Shown here in pieces: positions 35,548 through 47,441 of a DNA stretch of 64,000 nt; positions within the stretch are counted from its first letter, which is position 1; every line of letters begins with the position of its first letter. Position numbers and translations under genes: made by a program. The DNA is from Parelaphostrongylus tenuis. Taxonomy: Eukaryota > Nematoda > Chromadorea > Rhabditida > Metastrongylidae. The stretch covers positions 186,001 to 250,000 of the forward strand of contig JAHQIW010006963.1 of NCBI GenBank assembly GCA_019055375.1, written 5' to 3'. The notes under the pieces are model-generated. The model did no database searches. It saw only the letters and a program-made list of their open reading frames with translations, and was not told the DNA's origin.

Positions 35548-38500
35548 CTAAAGCATCAATTTGCATTCATATCTACTCAAATAGTACCATTTCCTTTTCC
35601 GCATAAAGCCAATAGACCATAGCATATGCAATAAGCTATTCCAGCCCTATGAAGATTCATGAAAGAAAGCTTTAGGATTCACCGTTTGTGTCACATTCCA
35701 TTCATCAAGTAGCAGATAGACAATGTGTCACGTCTACAAAAGGAAGGCATTAATGCACAGATGGACGTTAACGACATACGTACGTACATCATAAACCGGA
35801 CATGGTTACCGGTCGTCAGAGGACGAGGACTAGACAACGGGACGCCACATCGCCACGACGTCAAGTTACCGTATAGTTGGCTAGAGATGAGGTCTATGTT
35901 TGAACATGTTTTACACTGTTCCACGACTTTGCTCGTTTCGTTTCTTATCACAGAATCATCACTACAATTATTTCGACCCTAACCACGCCGCACCGCAACG
36001 AGGTTTCGCATCACAGAGATTACCAGAAAAGTTGCTAATCTGCTGATTCATTTTGGAACATCCAACGTTACCACATATTTGATCTAATACCCTTTCCTTC
36101 GTTGTTTCGCTATCCGCAAAACCGACAGCGTTTCCAAAACAATGATCACGGAAAATTCACTTTATGCGTATGCCTTTGGTAAACTACGCTTAGCTATCCC
36201 ATTATTAGTCTCCTACTAATTAAGAAGGCAGATCTAGAGCATTTCTTATACCACACCGATATTCTTTTTGGAACAACGTGTGTGACCAACTCGCATTTCC
36301 GGAAATGTTTTACGCGTCCATTACCGCTTGTCATCTGAATCAGCCAGCAAGTGTCAACCACGGGTCAACGTCGTATTAATGAGTGGCCCAGCAGCGCTAA
36401 CAGCTGATGCAGCTATATCTCTTTCCGTTTATCTAGACCTGGAAGCTGTCTGACAACGCACCTCACCTAGATCCTCTTTTACTTCTAGCTTTTATTTGTT
36501 TCTCAACATTTGCTACTTTTCAACCACAAAATTCTTTAGAAATATTCAGCTTCCATCAATATAATCGGTGAACTACCTACTACAACAAAAAGCCTCGACA
36601 TCCTCTTTGATATAAATCATAGATTTCAAGAATATCCGGTCACATTTCTTGATAAATCTTACGTAACCGCGTTAGATTACTTCTGTTGGACATAATTGTT
36701 TCCAAACGAGTATCATTTGTTAATTTCTAGCTTCTATGAATATTATTGAATATCAATTACAAAGGTTTTCTATCGAAATAAGTTGTGAGATTACTTAATG
36801 CCACAAAAAATCGCATATGTTCACTGGTTTACTGCGTTTTCAGCAAATCAGTGAGCGTTTGAGAAGCCCACCTATTGTCAATGTAATTGAACATGCTTCC
36901 ACAAAGCTCCTGAACTATGAGATGTAGCGTTTGGATCGATCGAGATTTCATCCGATCCCCAATAATTTATCACTTTGCGGTGGCTGGTCTAGGCGTGACA
37001 TCTCGACATCGATACCCTCAGCTGTGAGCAATACGATCAAATCTGTCACATATCAACGACAACACCTTCGAGCCGTGAAGCAAGAAATCCGACACCGCGA
37101 CGACAAATGCATAGAATGATATGCCATTTCACAAGTCACGAATCAGCAGTAGTACGAGTTATCCTCTGTGACTTAATTCTAGTGAGCAGAACCTTGATTA
37201 GATATGCCAGTCAAAGGATGTAGTGTTTCCCGAATCGGAATTGTTGGAGCTGTCCTTGTTAATTTATCGCTGAAGATGAAGCTCTAAACGGGCATAACAT
37301 AAAGTCAATAGACTTAGGAAAACTCAACGCTGGCGAGTACTATGATTGTGTGAAACTCAACCATTTACACAATCAGAGCAAGCAACTGTCCTTCGCGGGA
37401 CATTTAATCCGAAAATTAATTGACTAATCATATGAATTTTGAAAGTATTCTTAACTCTCTATCTGTAACAGATCAATCATCTTCTTTGACAATAGAATGA
37501 TGTAAGTATATGACGTTAACGCACAACTGCAGCAATGCATCCGCCAAGTCTACAAGATCTTTTTACAATGAGATAACGGAGGGATGAGGAATCTCTCTCA
37601 AGCATCAAAAAGCGCTGAAAATGCACTTCATATTCTGTCTGAAGCCATAGTTGATAAAGAGCTAACCCATGAAAATTCTCCTAAGCAAGAGCTCGAAATT
37701 CTTCCCAAATTCTTCATAGTCGAGTACCGTAGCGCTTTTCTATAGCTGATATTGAGTCATGGGAACTGTCTAGATGTTTCAATGACGAAAAACATGTGTA
37801 TCGCTGTTTTTCATCCCACAAATCCGACAAACGCTGTGAACATATGTCTCACACCTCGTCTGACAACGTTTGAGAGATTGTCACTATCGCTATTAACAAT
37901 TGCCACGTTGTTCGAATGAATACTTATAGGATTACGGTGCATCCAGCACAAACTTCCACCCGTGACTGGTTCATCGTTTGACTTCCACATACATGAAACA
38001 AAATACAATAGCATGTAAGGCCCTTATGACATCGGACTATCTGTGGCACCTAAAATGTGCAAAACACTTTTATCCAAAAAGAGGAAAGCCTAGGTGAAAG
38101 CAGATAATTTACTTATAAATTGTATTAGATGATACAATTATGACGATGCAAATTCTAATGGCCTTTACGTAATGGACTCGAAGAAAAACTCTTTGAGCAA
38201 CAAATTCTCGGGTCACAGACCATACAGCTTAACCTAAACATTCGCTATGTTGATAATTTAGTATTGATCGAACGCATTTCACTACAACAATATAGCATAG
38301 TATCGAATTAGAGTTTTAGTTATTCGAAGACTTGATACATCGCGTTTTTATCACCATCTATATAGAAATAACTAATAACTATACAAAAACCGACGCTTAC
38401 TTCTGAGTCAGGCCATCGAAAATTACTCAAGATCAGAACTCTTAGTCGGTAAATTGAACTTAGGCTCATTGTCTAATTTCTTTCCCATTGCCCTATGTCC

Positions 38501-41500
38501 ACGACTCGCCCACCAATCGTTGATGCTAAGATAGCAGCACTGTGGTGACTAAAATCGTTCCGTGTCAATAGTCAACAGTTTCATCGGCTTAGACTCGCCA
38601 CCTATATCAAATCTAACGTCATTTGTTACATGTTATACGTAAAGAATACAACAGTTGTCATGGTTCCAAAAAAAAAACTGGTCCGCAACTTTCTTCACAT
38701 TCAGCGTTCACAATGAAGACGGTTTAGTCGATTTTAAGACAAGTTGATCAATTATTAATAAGGTATTTGGTCTTATTGTTGATTCGCGTTCGTATCAAAA
38801 AGTAGCTTCCCATTCTATTCTTAGGTTCCTCATTGTTATTGAAAAATGCATCGCAGTTATTCCTCTGGAAACTCGTGACATCAAGCAGAGGCTTCATCGC
38901 TTTTTTCTCCTTGTACTGTCATTACGTTATGTCACATATATTCTTTTTCATGTGTTTTAATGAGATATCACACTCTGGTTGCACCCTTGTTCTATTCGTT
39001 TGTCCTCGCCTGTTTGCACTTATGTGACATACGTTCTTCACGAGATAAAACAATGGTCTAGGATTCGACTTGATGCCTAGAATATATTAGGTCTTTTAGT
39101 GTCTAGCCAGTGACTATACAAGCGCTCTATCGTAGATGTCATCGCAGATATCAGGCACCTTCTTAACTCTATTCTGAAGCATAATGAAGAATAACTTAGC
39201 TGAACAGAGATAGGCAGTAAATTCTTTAACGCTGATGTAACTTTACATCTAAGAGTTACGCCAGACGTTTCAGTTCTAAGCTAACCAGAATGTAGTCATC
39301 CTACAAAAACTATTATCATAGTAGTCTGGTTCCGCTAGTACTGGAATATATTTGTATCACAGTTGTTTGCCTACTTTGAACTGAGACATTGATAATGTTA
39401 TCTCTCCCAGAGAGTGCAAAAATTAGCACCTTCCTCAACTGTAAACATCATTGTTGGTGCTATTTTCGAAGTTGCCATCTTGAAAAAAGAGAATCTAACT
39501 GTTGACGAATACATTAAGATTAATTGCACGCCCTCGTTTTCATTAGAGTAGAACTATCAAAATTTCGCAGTAGTACTGTTGGCTGTTTTACAGAATTTCA
39601 ATGTAAGAGGAAAGAAATACAACGAGAGAAATCTAATACTCTACCAAAGAATGAGGTGTAACTCAGCAGCGCTATACTGACATATGCATCCTCATGTGCC
39701 AAGGATTACGCTCCATGTGGCTTTTCTAAACGACAGTATAACCATCGTACAATCTATTCGGTTGGAATAAATCCATGATCAATGACGTTTTTTTTTGCTG
39801 TCCATAGTAATCAATCATAGACAACCTCACTAGCTTCTACTTTCACACACTCTTTCTCTTTAGAAGTTCATAATTTTTTTCTCAGCTGGACATGTCACTA
39901 ATCAAGTTTGTCCCTCATTGTTTGTATGGATCACATGGGATTAACCCATTAAGTGAGCGACCTCGCCCATATTGTGCAATACTCCGTGATCATAACTCAT
40001 ACGAGTATTACAATAGCCTCCATCACTCGATTGGTTAGATAAGCACCGCGTTCCATCTCTTGCGATTATGTTCGACATCATCACATATGAAATAAGACGA
40101 ATTATTCTATCATCATGTACATTAACGATCAAATAATTCATATACCGTAGCACAGCAATGAAGTTGTATAATTAAATGAACATTATCCAGTTTTGTTGAC
40201 AAACGATTCGATTTCGTAACGTCGACTACTAAAAACGATCAACTCAACTCTTTTTAGTCGACCATATCTCTCAACATTTTCTAATCCTCAATTGTATAGA
40301 TTCAACATTAAGCGAAAAATGATAGCACGTAATTCACATAATTATATATAGAAGATACCAAAATACCGCTCATATTCAATGAACGATACTTCTTTAGGTA
40401 TACTACAGTGTAGGTTTCATATTTCCTAGATATTTCTCATATGAACAAACTGCTTGGAACAAGAAGCCATAGTCGAAATGATGATTTAACGTATAACAAA
40501 TTATGAAAGAATAATTTTAGAAAAATGTGTAATGAACTTGGCAACTTTGATCTAACAAAACTTTTTTTTATAAGCTGATTAAGTTTCAAAAAAATTAGCG
40601 TAACTATATTGTTTACTTGAGAATGTCAGGAATTCATTAACACATTCGCTGTAAGAATAAAATTACGTCTATCTAACTTTTAAGAAATACATCTTAGCTC
40701 ATTTCCAATAATATTGAAGTAATTAAAAGTCAGCAGAGTTTATGAATCTTTGTTGATAAGAAAATATTTCATCGACTCTAGACATAAAATTCTATTTCTC
40801 TAAAGCCTATATACGTTCTTCACTTCCTCCATCAAAAGTTGAATTTTGGAAGGCGAAGCGATCAAACAATTGGGATTCCATCAGAAGACATGCGATGTCG
40901 ATTCGCACGCTGGGTTTGCGGTTGCTGCTATAACGTTAAAAATTTCGTAGACCAAGATTTCGCTTCGAAACTATTGGACATTTGAATTGTAAGGAATTTT
41001 GATACCAGAACAAAATTTTATTCATTGACATCTTTAGAACGATAAAGCCAACTAGCCACTGCGAATTTACCAAGTATCCAGTTCCACAAATGCTCTAGTT
41101 GCCAAGAAATTATTTGCAACTGTCGAAAAACCAGGAAGGTTGTAAGTGTGCAGAGGTTAGAAAGACGCCTGCATAAGTAGCATCAATTGCTGAAGAGTTA
41201 CCTTATTTCCTAAAGCGAACAGGATGCAATTACAAAGTATTTTTACAGCTCACATATGTAGAAAAATCACTCTGTTAAGCCGATTTGCCTAGATCATTTT
41301 CTCAGAATAGAGAGGCAGGTGAAAACAAGAACCAACTTTCTCTCCAGTTTTGCTTCAAGTTTTAACCACATTACAAGAAATCTCATTTATCAATAAGTCT
41401 CTGTGGGCAGGAGCACTGTCGCCTCTAGAGTCCCGCAATTTTCAAACGAATCAGATGTGCGTAGAGCTGATCTCCACTACAGATTTGCAGTAAACTTCAC

Positions 41501-44500
41501 GTTAGTACTCTAGTGAATTGCTACCTGTTTTGCTTTGTCGTTCAGATACGGTAACTCGAGCAGGTGCGTCTAGTGGTATCTCGGGCAGAGTCGAGCTGCA
41601 CAGCAGTCATGTCGCGCCAATCAAAAACAGCCGTTTCACACCGTTATTCACTCGCACCACCAACAAATGTCCATCGAGCGGCAATTTTTCATCGATAACA
41701 GCAGTTCTGGGCTCTAATCGCGTTAATCAATTATAGCACAAAGATTTGAGCTCATTTTGAAAGCATAAAGAGTTTTAACCCACAGCACGCTTGGCTAACG
41801 TAACAAGTGCTAGTGGTTCTCAAAGACACATTACCAAATCGACATCGATTAAATTATGAATGGGAAAAGCCCATAACTTACTCCAAAAGTTACTAATAAA
41901 CTGCTTTGATATAAAGAGATAGAAAAAGGAGGATCTTTGAAACGAACTAGTAAGTTTACCCAACGCATTCTTTGTGAATTAGTTTCAAGTGAGTTGAGCA
42001 TCACTATAGCACGCTAGGCCCACCATACCATACTGATCTAACAAACCACGAGCATACCATTATGCTTTGATCAGAATATATTTGTTTTACTTATGCTTGA
42101 CGTGTACTTGTTCAATTCACTTATACGTCAATGTAGTAAGTAACACCTGCGTCGACTTGTCGCCAGAACGTCTGCGCTGTTTTTACGATAAGCATTTAGG
42201 TATGGCGTATAAAAACAGCTATATGCGGGCTCATATGGTGTTAAAGAGGCCAGCAAGTTTATATTATTGCCGCACAGATGCTTCCATTGCCCGGCCGTAG
42301 GCGAACGAACTCAGACTTCACATTTACAAGAGTCCAATCACGGTGGTCCGTTAACGTTTGTGGCGTGGGTGACAAAAGCATAAAACAGAATGTCGGCGAC
42401 TGACATTGTGGCGCAAAGGCAAAAGCCACAAAGTAGGCATATGAAAAAGCTGCAAAATCAGAATCTATCTAGGACATTCCTTCGCTAGAACAATAGCAGG
42501 AAACTGATCAAACTGCACTAAATAACCATAACATGTTTTGGAGTAGTCAGAATAGTATTTGTACTTGACCAAAGAAATATTAACCATAAATTCTAACAAC
42601 AGGGCTCAACTATTACATTCAGTATGAGCGGTTGAGGATGACTTGATGGTCAGATTAGCTTCTCACATTTATCACGATTTTTCGCAATTGACTATGATAA
42701 GACGATGGCAAAATTTAACGCCACAAAAAATAGCTGTTAGTGAGTTGAAAAGCTACTTTCTTTTAGGATCGGGCTTACTATTCAATCATAACGTCTATGA
42801 TAACTGAGCCAGTTCCACGAAGTTGATTCGATACAAATCTATTCAACTAATGTTTCAACACTCTTCGTCTTTATTGAAGCCGCTTGGCAAAGTGATGTTC
42901 CACATTCTTTCGTCGCCGTTACGGTCTTCACCTTTGTTCTCGTTTAAGTCGGTTCTTCACCTTCATTCTCATTTTAATGCGATCTTTTTCGGAAGAACAG
43001 TACTTCAAAGAAAACTTGACCCAGCAGTGCTTCTTGTATTCAGGATGATTGCTGATGATTCTCATTCTTCCCTTAGAATATTTGTTTTCAATTGACTTGC
43101 AAGAGCAAGAACAACACCCTGAAACTGGCTCAGTCCACAAAGAAAATACAGCTGTTAGGGTTCAAGTGTGAATGATGTATAGATAAGAAAAGTAATGAAA
43201 TTACAAAAAATGCTGCTATCAATTACTACTTGTGTAGGTTGCTGACCTAATAGACTACCCTTCAAAAAATAGAAAAATCCATTTAGTGCCTGCGAATGAT
43301 AATTTCAAAATACTGCCGCTTTTAAGAATATCTACGTAGGAAGTTTTTCAAATAAGTTGCTGTCAAGCTGCTCTTTATGAAATAGCAAATCTATAAAATT
43401 AACAAACACCAATGCAAGTTTAGGAAGTGATATGGCCATCCTAGCTCGTCCTTAAGGATATTCAAAACAGATCATTCATTCGTTTATACATCGTGCCGAT
43501 TCATAAAATTACATGTTCGCAGTTTACAACGAACAATATGTGACAATTTCGTGTTGGCCATGGTTCTAGATTGTCAATCAACTCAAACAATAACATATGA
43601 CGTACGTATGATGAACTTTAGTATACCGATGACCACATCAGAGCCTACCTATGCCATGTGTGACCATAAGCGAGATATCAGACTTGTTTGATGTTAAGGC
43701 GACATGCCTTCGGTAGGGGTACTAGAGAAGCGTTGAAGAACTCTTGTAGGTGGATAATTATCGCTTTACTTACATCACATTATAGAATACTCAGCTGACA
43801 AGTACAAATGTTACTATCTGATACTGCGGTAGAGCTTCAAAGCCAACTACTAATTTACTCAAATCCCAATTGATATCACCGCGCGTGTTTGGAAACACAA
43901 CGCCTTATTCGACAATATTTCACACTCAACGGTCTAATTAGTCATTACTATCCGAGTCTAACAATAAATGACATTACCTACAATCCATTTGACTACAAAA
44001 GCCTTCAATCACTTTGATTTTAGACGTGAATTAGTTGAGATGAAAAAACAAATAAGTAGGTCTTCATGTCCGTATATGATAGAAAAGCACAGCGATGAGG
44101 ACTTCGATGTAAATGGAAGGATCTTGAGGCAAGAATCCGAATGTCAGCGCGAAAAACCCTGAAGCTTCTTGGGCAAACTGCAAAATTCCAAAAATGAGAA
44201 GAAGAGGACACTGCTTGAGCATAACAAATAATATAAGGCATTATCTCAGATTCATTTTCTAGTCTGAGTAAGTTTCATTTCTCACAGCGTATCACCTAAC
44301 ATCGGTAACCTCTCTCCCATGAGTGCCAATAAGAAGTTTCCCAAAAATAACTGGACTGCTCAACTGTTTTGTATTGATTCTCGGTGCATACGAGCCATCA
44401 AATTTCACAAAAAAGGAGTGCCAACCTCGTGCAAGTTTTGATCAAAGAAAAGGGCGGAGAAGAAAATCTGTTAGTACAGCGAAAAGTTTGACGATTGGCG

Positions 44501-45029
44501 CATCGCTAGTGTCAAGAATACGGCCAAACTAATCGATTTAAGCCAGGAAATACAACGGAATCATAAATAGTAACGATAAGCGCTCACCGATACGAAATTC
44601 GGTAGATTGCGAAGAGAACGAATGAATTTTTGAACAAGAATTAGGACATCAATTACAAGAACCCACCAAGAAGCGCTGCCTTAGGAACGGAAAGACGCGA
44701 AGCGAAAACTGGGCGTATTGTAGTTGAATCAATCTTGATAGACCCTAGTGATCAATATGCATCAGCAACCTAAACCAAATACTTCACGTTCTTGAAGGAG
44801 AAAACTTTTTCGAACTCAAATGATTCCACTAATACCACGTGATAAACATATATATGGTTCGAAAGACCATCTTTTGTTGAACCTCGGCATGTCAGTATTA
44901 TTAAATTATGAGAATGAAGAAACAAGGTTGAGAACCAGTTTTCTATATCAAGCTTCCACAAGTCTGGCATCTTTTTCTTTCAATCGATTGTCCTTCTTGG
45001 CGATCTATGGATACTCTCAATTGTTTTAT
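35548..45029. other. Gene-poor DNA; introns or intergenic
   Basis: No supported gene apart from the low-confidence start exon at 38401-38469. Frames at 35691-35982 are open on both strands in a CG-richer patch and cannot be assigned. A hydrophilic plus-strand frame at 43968-44162 (containing RRELVEMKKQISRSSCP) and a GC-richer plus frame at 41518-41736 lack clear splice partners. No tandem repeats of note. Confidence 0.5.
38401..38469 (-). CDS. Possible first coding exon of the minus-strand gene
   Basis: On the minus strand an ATG opens a 23-codon frame (MSLSSIYRLRVLILSNFRW, then Pro-Asp-Ser-Glu) that ends exactly at a GTAAGC donor in phase 0, the phase required by the exon at 35547. There is no family signature, the exon is short, and such a combination can arise by chance. 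Confidence 0.15.
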
Positions 45030-45065
45030 GGCTGACGTTTCGGCAAGTACACCTTCTTCAAAGCC
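45030..45065 (-). ncRNA. Hammerhead-ribozyme-like motif, Penelope-element type
   Basis: Read on the minus strand, the 36 bases order as stem I (GGCT), a core TTGAAGA, a stem II hairpin (AGGTGTACTTGCC), GAAACGTC and the closing stem I strand (AGCC). This is the layout of the minimal type I hammerhead of Penelope-like retroelements: CUGANGA, helix II, GAAA, a very short helix III (ACGU) and cleavage after the following C. Stem I pairs perfectly. The one core departure is C3, which is U here, so activity is doubtful. No reverse transcriptase or GIY-YIG coding sequence was recognised next to it, so it would be a fragment of an element's pseudo-LTR. Confidence 0.5.
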
Positions 45066-45177
45066 TAGTCATCTAGTTGAGGGTCTGGGGAAAAAATCAA
45101 CCTCGTAAAAGCTTAACATAAAGATTAGTTCTCAGGCACATATATAGCACCCCATGAACCGTCATTGAGGCGTAGTA

Positions 45178-45595
45178 TTGGGTTGGCAAGAAATTTTTCG
45201 GATTTTGTCGCTTTTGCGCAAGTTTATCCCGTTTTTTTCAACAAATAAAATCATCAAATAATTGGACAAAATATTCCCCTTCAACTTCAATTACTTCCTT
45301 CCACTTTTCTGGCAATTTAATGATTTCCTGGAGGTGAAGGCCAACGTTTTGTCACCCCACGCCTCCCCAAATCCGAACGAAAGTCTCAGCAGCACTTGAA
45401 CTCAGACGATACTCGTGCAGCATCAATAATCGTTTCCTGCCCTCGCGACAGTTCCATGTTAGGATAAATGCACAAGTATTTTACATCAAAATAACCGAAA
45501 TAAGCTGCTCTATACGATAGTAAAAAGAAAAACTCAAATGCACAGGAAATAATTAACAAAAACGAAAAAGTCGTGAAAATTTCTCGCCAACCCAA
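45178..45595 (-). mobile_element. Internally deleted mariner (non-autonomous, 418 bp)
   Basis: The element has terminal inverted repeats of about 33 bases (45178-45210 and the complement of 45563-45595, 27 of 33 matching, starting TTGGGTTGGC). Between them on the minus strand lie scraps of mariner transposase: MELSRGQETIIDAARVSSEF, then in another frame AAETFVRIWGG. From there it passes directly to the C-terminal end LPEKWKEVIEVEGEYF. The whole catalytic core is missing. A TA, the mariner target site, precedes the left end, but the right flank reads GA, so the duplication is degraded. It cannot make transposase but could have been mobilised by a related active copy. It is a different mariner lineage from the one at 24821. 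Confidence 0.9.
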
Positions 45596-45854
45596 GAATC
45601 CATTAAAACGACGTCAACACCAGCTAATAACGTTAGTTGATGACGAAGTATAGCAATTATAATCAATATCCAAAAAGTGAACCGATAGAAAAGAAGCAAA
45701 TCTATCTTAATATCAAAGAAAGCCGAATAAAATGCAAAAAAAAAAGAACTAAGAGACGTCATTTTTGGAAAGTTGTGTGAAATGATGCACCATGCGCTAG
45801 ATTTGACGGCGGGCCATCGATGATGGCTCAGTGCACGGTCATAGTCTTGCTCAC

Positions 45855-46041
45855 TTAGTTGAATCATAAAGCGACCAAGACGTGACTAATCGAGATCGAA
45901 CGCGGTCAATCGTGTATTCTGATCGATTCTGAATCGATTTCTGGAAGACATCAGTGATGAGTGATTGTGTCCGCATTTCATAGCCTATCAGATGCTTCTG
46001 ATAAGCGTAATCTACGAGACTTTGGAATGACGTATACCTCC
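45855..46041 (-). CDS. Candidate internal exon, unknown function
   Basis: A 187-base minus-strand segment runs from a GTACTTAG acceptor to a GTGAGC donor and stays open throughout. Its product has balanced composition (DYAYQKHLIGYEMRTQSL, then DVFQKSIQNRSEYTIDRVRS) and looks like helical protein. I do not recognise it, and no flanking exon was matched. The mariner insertion at 45178-45595 lies just downstream, so if the gene is real it either continues past the element or was broken by it. Confidence 0.25.
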
Positions 46042-47113
46042 CTAAGTACACGATTACTTAAAGGCCTTTTTCGCTGAAAAAAGCGATATTTCTTCGTGAA
46101 CTTTTAATTATTTATCGAAAGCCTAAATCACGGCGAATCTAGCATCGTGCTTTTTTTTTGAAAAAAACCTTCTTAGCGCGCTGTAGCAGCAAAAATAAGA
46201 TCACGTTTCACACTCGATGTGCGTTTTGTACTCAGCTAGGATCTGTAGATGGCTTTTTATCAAAACTATGGGAGCGTTTGATAGCGCAAATGGTGGTGAT
46301 TCGCAAACCGCGTTTGATTTATTCAAATGTCTTCTAACAGTGTTGTAATAGCGTAAAGAAGAGGACACTTAACTCCCCAAATTTCTTCGCATAAAAGAGT
46401 CATATATGAAAGCGTGATGAAAACAATGGATTATTAGAGCAACTCCAAAAAGCGAGAAATTTTTTCCACTAAAACAGAAAAAAAACTCTAATTTAGTAGC
46501 GAAAATTGCGCGCCATTCCCGACTCGCGCTGCGCGATCGATCAACTGTCGTCCCGAGCAGGTTAATGCGTACGAACTGACTAATTCGTAGTAGTATAAAC
46601 TAACTTAAAAACGGAAGCATAGTTACATGAATATCGCACTAGGAGTGAAAGGGAATTCGTGCCTAGTTGGCTCTACTGAGCACGAGAACGATACGAAGCA
46701 ATAATAATCCCTCATACCATAACTTTTTGCTTGTCTTCTAATGCCCACTAATACGAGCAGTGTTTTTGATTCGACTCATTTCCATACAATAACATTGACC
46801 GACGTGTCTCTTCATGTGTTGTTTGAACCGATAAGGTGCTGAATAATGCATCTGCTCCTTTATGATTCATGCATCAATAGGATCACCGTAAGGAAAAGAA
46901 TTAAATGGATTGTGACCTACCGATTATACTTTTCGATGAGATTCAGAAACGTTTTTGTAGTTAGAACAGAATTTTCAAGACTCATACAAGTAAAAAAGTG
47001 GTGAGCTAGTTGATCCTAATTAATCTTAATTGCTTTGAGAAGATTCTACTGAGCTACAAACTATAAGGATGGCGTAATTTTCAAGCTAATTCTAAATGAA
47101 ATTCATGCAATAG

Positions 47114-47441
47114 ACCACCACCACCAATCGCTATTCTCTATGTAATTAAGCAGACAGCTGAACGCTTTGTCCGTTTTAAGACTCTCGAATGGGCGCTCAT
47201 TCGAAATTTGACCCATGTGATGAAGCGGATTATCTGGATTGCGCTTAAGGGGATTCGTTTCTTGAGCACTATCGGAACCCACCTAATCACGGGTTTGTTC
47301 AGTCTATGGCCACTGCCATTGCCTGTAATTATCGCAGTGTCGGTTTCTTTTCTCTCAGCTGTGCTGACCTTTTTTGCGCTAAACATAGATATCAATAATA
47401 CATCCACAGATAAACATGGCTATAGTCGTAATAATAGCTAG
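47114..47441 (+). CDS. Candidate 3' exon of a membrane protein
   Basis: After a GCAATAG acceptor-like site, a plus-strand frame runs to a TAG stop, giving about 109 residues. It starts with four prolines and continues with basic, amphipathic helix-like sequence (KQTAERFVRFKTLEWALIRN). It then has one strongly hydrophobic segment (LPLPVIIAVSVSFLSAVLTF), followed by a short polar tail with an Asn-Asn-Thr glycosylation sequon and ending NNS. This suggests a single-pass or tail-anchored topology. The tail does not end in the PPPX of KASH proteins. No upstream exon was identified. The opposed minus-strand frame is less protein-like. Confidence 0.32.

Noticed and set aside
35691..35982. Opposed 85- and 86-codon frames
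   Set aside because: Both strands are open in a CG-richer patch. No motif or splice pairing favours either.
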